DNA of 64,000 nt from Gonapodya prolifera JEL478 (taxonomy: Eukaryota > Monoblepharomycota > Monoblepharidomycetes > Monoblepharidales > Gonapodyaceae), in assembly GCA_001574975.1 (NCBI GenBank), contig KQ965748.1, forward strand, positions 279,460-343,459, given 5' to 3'. Shown here piece after piece: positions 57,350 to 64,000 of this stretch. Each line of letters begins with the position of its first letter. The stretch's first letter is position 1. The notes beneath the pieces were generated by a model. The model was given only the letters and a program-made list of their open reading frames with translations, made no database searches and had not been told where the DNA came from. A program made the position numbers and the translations under genes.

Positions 57350-60300
57350 ATGGCCATAATAAAGATCACGGCCTCGCAGAAGCCATCCGGGGCGGCGTAT
57401 GGTAGGAATCTCTCCCTTGACATCCCACAATGCCGAACTCGTGCGTTGATACGACAATGCTTCCCCGACGAAACACCAGGTCCCCTCGCCATCGCCGCAT
57501 ACATCAACGAACACTCGACCGCACCGGCAGTAGAGGTATCCTTCAGCGCGGAGCAGACGGCAGATATCTCTACCGTGACGGATGGGTGAGCTGTGATGCT
57601 TCGCGACTCGCCCGTAATACTCGCCGACTCATTACCGTTGGTTTCGAAGGAAACCACTCTCTGGAGCCATTTCCGTGGCTCGCTTTCTTGCTCGGTCGTA
57701 TCCTGCGCTGTACTACCTGCCCAATGATCCTGCGTTTGCCGCCTCGGTCGACTGCTTCGTGGAAATCGCCCAGGATTCGTTGTCGCTGACGGATTTCAAG
57801 AAGCTTTCCATCGCTCTGGCACAGTTGGATGGTCACCTTACATTGAGGAACTACTTTGTCGGCTATGAATTGAGTCTGGCGGACTTTGCTGTGTGGGGTG
57901 CTCTTCGAGGTGCGTTACCCCCACACAAGTTTTAACTCGCCCGGGAGAACGGAACACTGATGCTGAACCCATCAGCAAACGCCATTTTCCAGCACCAGGT
58001 CAAGACGAACGGACCTATCGGCGTCCACCTCCTCCGGTGGTTCAACTTCGTCTCCTCTTTGGATTGCGCTGTCTCCGCAGTGGAGTCGTTGAAGAAGGCC
58101 GGCGAATCAACGAAGGTGCTATCTTTTGGATGTACCTGGTGTATGTGGGGGTACTGACGGTTGCCATATGCCCTTCAGAACACCGTCGACCAGGGCAAGT
58201 TTGACATTCCGCTTCCCGATGCGGAGATGGGAAAAGTCGTCACGCGCTTCCCTCCCGAGCCTTCCGGTTACTTGCACATTGGACACGCGAAGGCGGCGCT
58301 GTTGAATGACTACTTTGCGCGATCCTGGAATGGAAAACTCCTGCTTAGGTTTGATGATACCAATCCCAGCAAGGAGAAGGTGAATTGGAGCTACTTCCTT
58401 CCCTACTTATATTAACATGCTCACCATCGGTGTTTTTGCTACCTTCAGGAAGAGTTCGAGACCTCCATCAAGGAAGATTTGGCTCTCATTGGCATCAAGC
58501 CCGACGTTGTATCGCACACCTCGGACCACTTTGACAAACTGTATGACTTCGCTTTGGCCCTTATCAAGAAGGGCAAGGCTTACGTTGACGATACCGACCA
58601 GGAGACTGTGGGTGACGCGCGCCTGAAGCTCTTAGTATCAGCGGATTGCTAACGGCGCGTTTGGACAGATGAGGGCGCAGCGGATGGATGGAATCGAGTC
58701 GAAATGCCGTGACCTCTCCGTGGACGAGAACCTGCGTCGGTTCAAGGAGATGACCGAGGGAACCGAATGGGTACGTATTAGTACTTCTGATGACCAGTCA
58801 GTCCGGCACGACAATGATTGAGCCCTTCTCCTGGACTAGGGTGTGACCGCCTGTCTGCGAGCCAAAATCTCGATGACGAACCCAAACAAGGCCATGCGTG
58901 ACCCAGTCGTCTACCGTTGCAACCTGGTTCCGCACCACATCACTGGTTCAAAGTACAAGGTTTACCCAACATGTGAGGCTTTGGCGCATGTGTTTTTATT
59001 TTTGTGGGTTTAAAACTGTTTTTGCTTTGCAGACGATTTCGCGTGCCCGCTTGTGGACAGTATCGAGGGTGTCACACACGCACTCCGGACAAACGAGTAC
59101 CGCGACAGGAACGACCAGTACCAATGGATGCTGGAGGCGTGTGGAGTGCGCAAGGTACACCTTTGGGACTTCAGGTGAGTTTGGAGGCGTCTCCGTTATC
59201 ACTCGTCCTCTGGGATTGTTCACCACATTGCGATTACTATCTTATAGTCGTCTCAACTTCGTGTACACCCTCTTGTCCAAGCGCAAGCTGACGTGGTTCG
59301 TGGCCCAAGGACTCGTCAAAGGTTGGGATGACCCTCGCTTCCCCACCGTTCGGGGCATTCGGCGACGGGGACTAACCATCGACGCGTTGCGTCAGTACAT
59401 TTTGATCCAAGGAGCTTCGCAATCTGCTGTTTTGCTGGAGTGGGACAAGCTGTGGGCTGTGAATAAGAAGGTCATCGACCCAGTGGCACCAAGGCACACG
59501 GCGATTGAGAAGAAGGCAATGTGAGTTCACCGAAAGGGGACGGTCGTATCTGAGCTATTTAATTATTGTGGCTCTAGTGTGAAAGTCCATGTTCTGGATG
59601 AGACTGTCTCGACCGACGTGAAAGATCTTCCAAAGCACAAGAAGAACCCCGCTGTTGGCACCAAACGAACCACCTTTTCCAGCGCAATTTACCTTGAGCA
59701 GACAGACGCTCGCGAACTCGTTGTGGACGAGGAGGTTACCCTGATGGACTGGGGGAACGCCTTCATCAAAGCCATCCGGAAGGCCGGGGACGGCACGGTG
59801 CAGGAAATTGACATTCGCCTCAATTTGGACGGAGACTTCAAGAAGACCAAGCGGAAGCTTACGTGGCTTTCGCAGGTGGCTGTTGGAACGAACGGGAAGG
59901 CCGAAGCGCCGGCGGAGCTCAAGCTGAAGGATTACGACTTCTTGATCACGAAGAAGAAGCTCGAGGAGGACGACGATGTGGCGGACTGCTTGGCTCCAGT
60001 CACGGAATTTGCGACTGAGGCGGTGGGCGATGTGAACTTGAAGCTCTGCAAGAAAGGTGGTTTGGTGCTCCGCAGTGACAATGTCAACCTTTTACTGACT
60101 CACTGACTCACTCTATCAAGGGGACATCATCCAGCTGGAGCGGAAAGGATTCTTCATCATCGATGTACCTTACGACTCGTCTTCTCGCGTCATCGAACTC
60201 ATCCTCATCCCCGACGGCAAGGAGAGCACTGTCAGCAAGGCTGCCGAAGCTGCGGCGAAGGTGGCGCCGGCCAAGGGAAAAGCGCCAAAGAAGGAGGACA

Positions 60301-61557
60301 AGGCAGGCGCTGCTGGCTCGGCATGGGCCAAGACCAAGGCTCCCACTCCGGCCAAAGCCTCCGCGCCTGCGGCGTCCGCACCCGCCCCTAGTGCCCCGAA
60401 AAGTGTTCCGTCGGCACCCGCAAAAGCCGTGGCCAATGGCGTCTCGTCAGCACCATCTCCCATCCCCGCAGGGGACGCGGTTTCGCAAATGTACCACGTC
60501 CCTCCCGTGTACGGTGTAGTGCCCCTCCCGTTGCCGAGCGAGACTTCGCAGATGTACGTCGCGTCGAGCCCGTATGGATCGTGGAGCGCGCCAGGAGAGG
60601 TCGTGGCGAACGGGTCCTCTGCAAATGCACCTGCTCCTGTCGTCGAGGCTTCCGTGGTTGAGGTGAAGAAAGAGGCGACTTCGGCCCCGAGTGAGGAGAA
60701 AGGGAAGAAGGTTCGAGTTTCCGTTGCCTTTGTGTGCCCTCCGGTTGTATCAACTCGTTGGGACAGGGCAAGGACAAGGCGAAAGGCAAGGAGGCCGCAC
60801 CTGCTGCTCCCAAACCTGCCGGAGCGGAACCAACGAGTGACTGTAAGTTTCCTCAAAGCGTTCCATCCGCAAGCGTTACAACTAAAGCGGGTGTTCTCGA
60901 TCCTCCAGCGCTCATTTCGAAACTTGACATCCGTGTCGGCAAAATCAAGTCCGTCCGCAAACACCCCGACGCCGACACGCTCTACGTCGAGGAGATTGAC
61001 GTCGGGTTCGTCTTCCCACCCTCATTGCTCGCTTCCCGTTTTCGTTCACGGTTTGCTTTCTTCCCTCCCTCCTCCCGTCCAGCGAATCATCCCCCCGCAC
61101 AGTCGTCTCCGGTCTCGTCAAGTACCTCCCCGCGTCCGCTCTACAGGACCGCATGGTTCTGGTCCTGTGCAACCTGAAACCCGCGTCGATGAGGGGGATT
61201 AAGAGTATGGCGATGGTGCTGGCGGCGAGCAGTAAGGGCAAGGAACATCTCGAGCTCGTGGCCCCGCCTGAGGGGGCGAAACCGGGTGATCGGGTGTCGT
61301 TCGAGGGACATGAAGGTGGGTTGCTTGTCGGCCTCTGTCTTTGTCGACGACTGAAGTTGAACTCGGGACACTTTGTCTCGATTATAGGCGCACCCGAGGA
61401 GCAGCTGAATCCCAAGAAGAAAGTCTGGGAAACGGTCCAGCCCGACTTCTCTATTAGCGAGGACCTGGTCGCGACGTGGCGAGGTATATTCTTCAGTGTT
61501 GCCGGAGGAGTCGCCAAGATTACGGACAGTAAGATTGTTGGTGGAAGTATTAGCTAA
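57350..61557 (+). CDS. Cytosolic glutamyl-tRNA synthetase fused to EMAPII/Arc1-like domain
   Basis: The GST-like N-domain ([49 protein letters not shown]) leads to the class I core: [20 protein letters not shown] (HIGH box), [66 protein letters not shown] (KMSKS-type LSKRK), then the beta-barrel anticodon domain to [20 protein letters not shown]. The frame runs on through an Ala/Pro-rich linker (60200-60720) with two SQMY motifs into [64 protein letters not shown]: the OB-fold of Arc1p/EMAPII/p43, ending at 61557. In yeast Arc1p is a separate cofactor of GluRS and MetRS. The start at 57350 is the most upstream in-frame ATG; its first residues are uncertain. Confidence 0.9.
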
Positions 61558-61825
61558 TGTACACACCTATGGAGACTCTTCGATGAATGTCTGTAAGAAA
61601 AACCCAATGGTTTATGATAGCGCGCTCGTGAATATTTGCAATCGACCCCTTTTGCTATGGATTCGAGTAACTAGGCAGATTGGATACTACTAATTAGAAC
61701 CACCACCGAGCAGAATCTGACTATCACTAAGCGTATGATGATTGCAGGAAAACATCAGAGCCTTTTCCACACGATTCCGTGACACGTCCAAACTTCTGGT
61801 AAGCCCTACCACTGGTCCGCGCTTT

Positions 61826-62573
61826 TATTGGACTTTCTTTGGAGGAATCTCCTGGCTCTTTGTCTTTTTGAGAGCGGTCTTGACAGATGCGTAGTCGCGA
61901 AGATTCAAAAGTGTGAGGTTGCTGGACGCGTGATGTCAGCAACAATCCTCTCTCGTACCACTTCCAAAACTAGACTCACATCACAACACCCATGACCATG
62001 CAGCTCAGACTAAGCCAGTAGTCACGTTGAGCGCGGACGCTGTCATTGCAAAAGATGAGGAACGGCGTTATGGCCTTTGACGCGTAATAGGGATGGGGTA
62101 AGACACTCACTATCGAAGCCTTTCGTTGAGCGGCATGAGCTTCGACCCGACGTCCCCTGAATCAGCCGGCTCCTCGTATATGATACGAATGGCGTCAAGA
62201 AAGATGATGCCGGTGACAGCCCCGATCACACCGAAGAGTGTTACTGACGTTCGGAACAGTCGGACGACAGAATTTGTGAGAGGGGAACGGCACACGACAA
62301 TAATCAGCGTCTGGACGGCAGAGTCTGGTGTAGAAATGACGGTCACTCACGCGCAAACGTGGGTAGATTGATCGATTGAACGAGGTTTGATTTCCTGTGG
62401 ATGTGACACGTTTCTGTGAAGCCATTCCGAGCGGTTGTCTGGCTATCTCATCGGAGCGATCGATAGCAGAATAATACGTACTGTCTCCGGAAGATTGGAA
62501 TCGCCAGGAGAAGGTAGAAGGCGACCAGAACATAGAATGTTCCGGCTTCCAGTGTTAGAAACAGCGATGCCAT
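61826..62573 (-). CDS. BAP31/Yet-like ER membrane protein
   Basis: Start MASLFLTLEAGTFYVLVAFY (62573), a first membrane span, then LVQTLIIVVCRSPLTN, VTLFGVIGAVTGIIFLDAIR with a second span, PLNERLR, then QRDYWLSLSCMVMGVV (third span), and the last exon LTLLNLRDYASVKTALKKTK to PPKKVQ at 61826. The three-span layout, FLDAIR-type motif after span 2 and the final KKVQ (a KKxx ER-retrieval signal) fit the Bap31/Yet family, here without the long cytosolic coiled coil. These proteins help export and quality control of membrane cargo at the ER. Confidence 0.6.
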
Positions 62574-62808
62574 CTTTGATCTGGGTGGAAGGAGTACAAA
62601 GCCGTCAGAAACAGTAATGGTGAAGTGGGGGAAGGTGAAAAACACCTGTTGACGTGTCAATGGTTTGAATTTGGGACGAATCGAAGCGCTAAGTCCGGGC
62701 CTTCACTCCAAAAGCCCGACCAAGCAAATATAGAATTAGTAAACTCGTGCACTGTTCTACATTCGTCCTTCAAGAATAGGGTACTTGTTGACAGTGACAG
62801 TTGAAGTG

Positions 62809-63900
62809 CTACATTGGCGCTTCGCTTGCAAACACACACCAAGGAGCCTGCTTTCTGTCCGAGACTTCTTTCACTTCCCCCTGTGCAACTGTTCCAGTTA
62901 TCTTTTTCCGTACGCGTCGCAGGAATAGCGAGCGCTGCTCCGATAAAACTGACGCACCCCAATCAAAACCAACATTCGAAGTGGAAATTGATTCAATAAA
63001 CAGTACCACAGCCTCGAAAAAGGCCAGATCGTCCTGAGATTCATACCATGTGGCACTCAAATTCCAACAATACATGTCCAGTATTTCAAAGCCTGGAAAC
63101 AAGGACGCCAGAGTCGCACCGAGGGTGGGAAGACTTTCTATCAATTCGCGTTGCGGGGGTGCCCTGAAGTCGAAGAACCCGGTGGGAGAGAAATCGGCGG
63201 TCGTTGTCCGAATGCCGGGCAGTTGCCCATTGGTGCCTTTGTAAAATTCCAGCAGCGATTGATATGGGGTGTTCCGAAGTCCGTACGGTTCAAAAGAGAT
63301 GCGGAAGGAAACGGACGATGGGTAGCGGGTGGGAAGATCTTCAGGCGAGCGTAATGTCGTCGGGATCCCATCATAATGTTTCAATTTTCTCCGTCGCGAG
63401 GGCGGCTGCGTCATCCCGTCCAAGGACGCTAGTGAGTTGAAGAAAGCTATCGTTTCCAATCACGTGAAGCTCTTTTGCGTCTGGACACAGTCGAAGCGGG
63501 TGAACGGTAGAGAATCGTAGATTTTCCGCAGACGTCGAGGACGTCACAATAGCTCCAACAGAGTGAAAGAGAAGAGGACTCGGTCCCGAAAATGTCTGTG
63601 CATAGAGGTACCCGGCCTCAATCTTCACGGGTTGCGCGTACCGGACAAACTCCGCAAAGCAACGGGTCTGCACAAAGTTGACCGGGCGAAGGTGGTGCAA
63701 GATCCTATCCGAGCAGTCCAATATCGTGACGCGAAGGTGGAGATTATCCTCGGGAACTCTGATAGCCCGTGCTACCAGCGAACGAAGTGTTCAAAACGAG
63801 GCAATAGACCACGACCATCCAAAGGCTCCAGCTGTTGGATGATGCAACTTGGCGACTGTGACACACCTAACGGATCAGATTAGACGTTCGTTGTATGGGC
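62809..63900 (-). CDS. Unknown protein, F-box/RNI-like style
   Basis: Two overlapping frames are used: 63780-63375 (VTILDCSDRILHHLRPVNFV, RFSTVHPLRLCPDAKELHVI) and 63459-62809 (YDGIPTTLRSPEDLPTRYPS, ELIESLPTLGATLASLFPGF, FEAVVLFIESISTSNVGFDW). The overlap implies an intron or a frameshift around 63380-63460. The spacing of hydrophobic residues recalls the C-terminal part of fungal F-box proteins, but no F-box is visible and the 5' end near the window edge is unclear. Confidence 0.4.
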
Positions 63901-64000
63901 GTCTGACATGGCAGGGCGTTGGGTGATTCATTTGCATTGGATACGTCGGACTCAGTAGTGACTCAAGCGGACTATAAATATACTGTAAAACTATGATAAG

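Overview
The window is nuclear DNA of a filamentous fungus, most likely a basidiomycete of the Agaricomycotina. Genes sit close together on both strands. Most are cut by many short GT-AG introns (about 40-70 bases), and the encoded proteins are typically eukaryotic: ABCE1/Rli1, CFIm25, a beta-7 proteasome subunit, Vps26, CENP-A and INCENP. The order-level placement is inferred from intron style and gene content, because no rRNA or other marker is present. One run of N marks an assembly gap at 34509-34647. All exon joins given here were read by eye.

Left part (1-16 kb): a BTG/Tob-family gene, a decayed F-box-like gene, a disordered protein of unknown role, then RLI1/ABCE1. Next comes a roughly 2-kb tandem duplication of an HpcH/HpaI-type aldolase gene. 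The downstream copy is intact and the other is a pseudogene. Beyond it lie two related coiled-coil genes separated by about 1.8 kb of CpG-poor DNA that looks like an old, methylation-mutated mobile element.

Middle part (16-34 kb): a Nei-like DNA glycosylase with Val in place of the catalytic Pro2 and a SAP domain, a C2H2-type zinc-finger protein, CFIm25 (NUDT21), the centromeric histone CENP-A, a gephyrin/Cnx1-type molybdenum cofactor protein with one frameshift, an Sfr1/Mei5-like recombination mediator, a very intron-rich aldo-keto reductase, a broken ankyrin gene, and a DEDDh exonuclease gene that may be fused to a long low-complexity N-terminal part.

Right part (34-64 kb): a gap region with poorly resolved genes, a long coiled-coil protein, proteasome beta-7, a first INCENP-like gene, a membrane protein, a damaged M14 carboxypeptidase, Vps26, a second INCENP-like gene in the opposite direction, a DUF4188 protein, a glutamyl-tRNA synthetase fused to an EMAPII/Arc1-like tRNA-binding domain, a BAP31-like ER protein and an unknown protein.

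The themes that stand out are chromosome segregation (CENP-A plus two different IN-box proteins, the Aurora-binding subunit of the chromosomal passenger complex) and DNA repair/recombination (Nei, Sfr1). No operon logic applies, so the neighbourhood may be partly coincidental. Several otherwise good genes carry one- or two-base frame lesions (gephyrin, carboxypeptidase, ankyrin). These are either true decay or residual indel errors of the assembly, and reads or RNA would tell.
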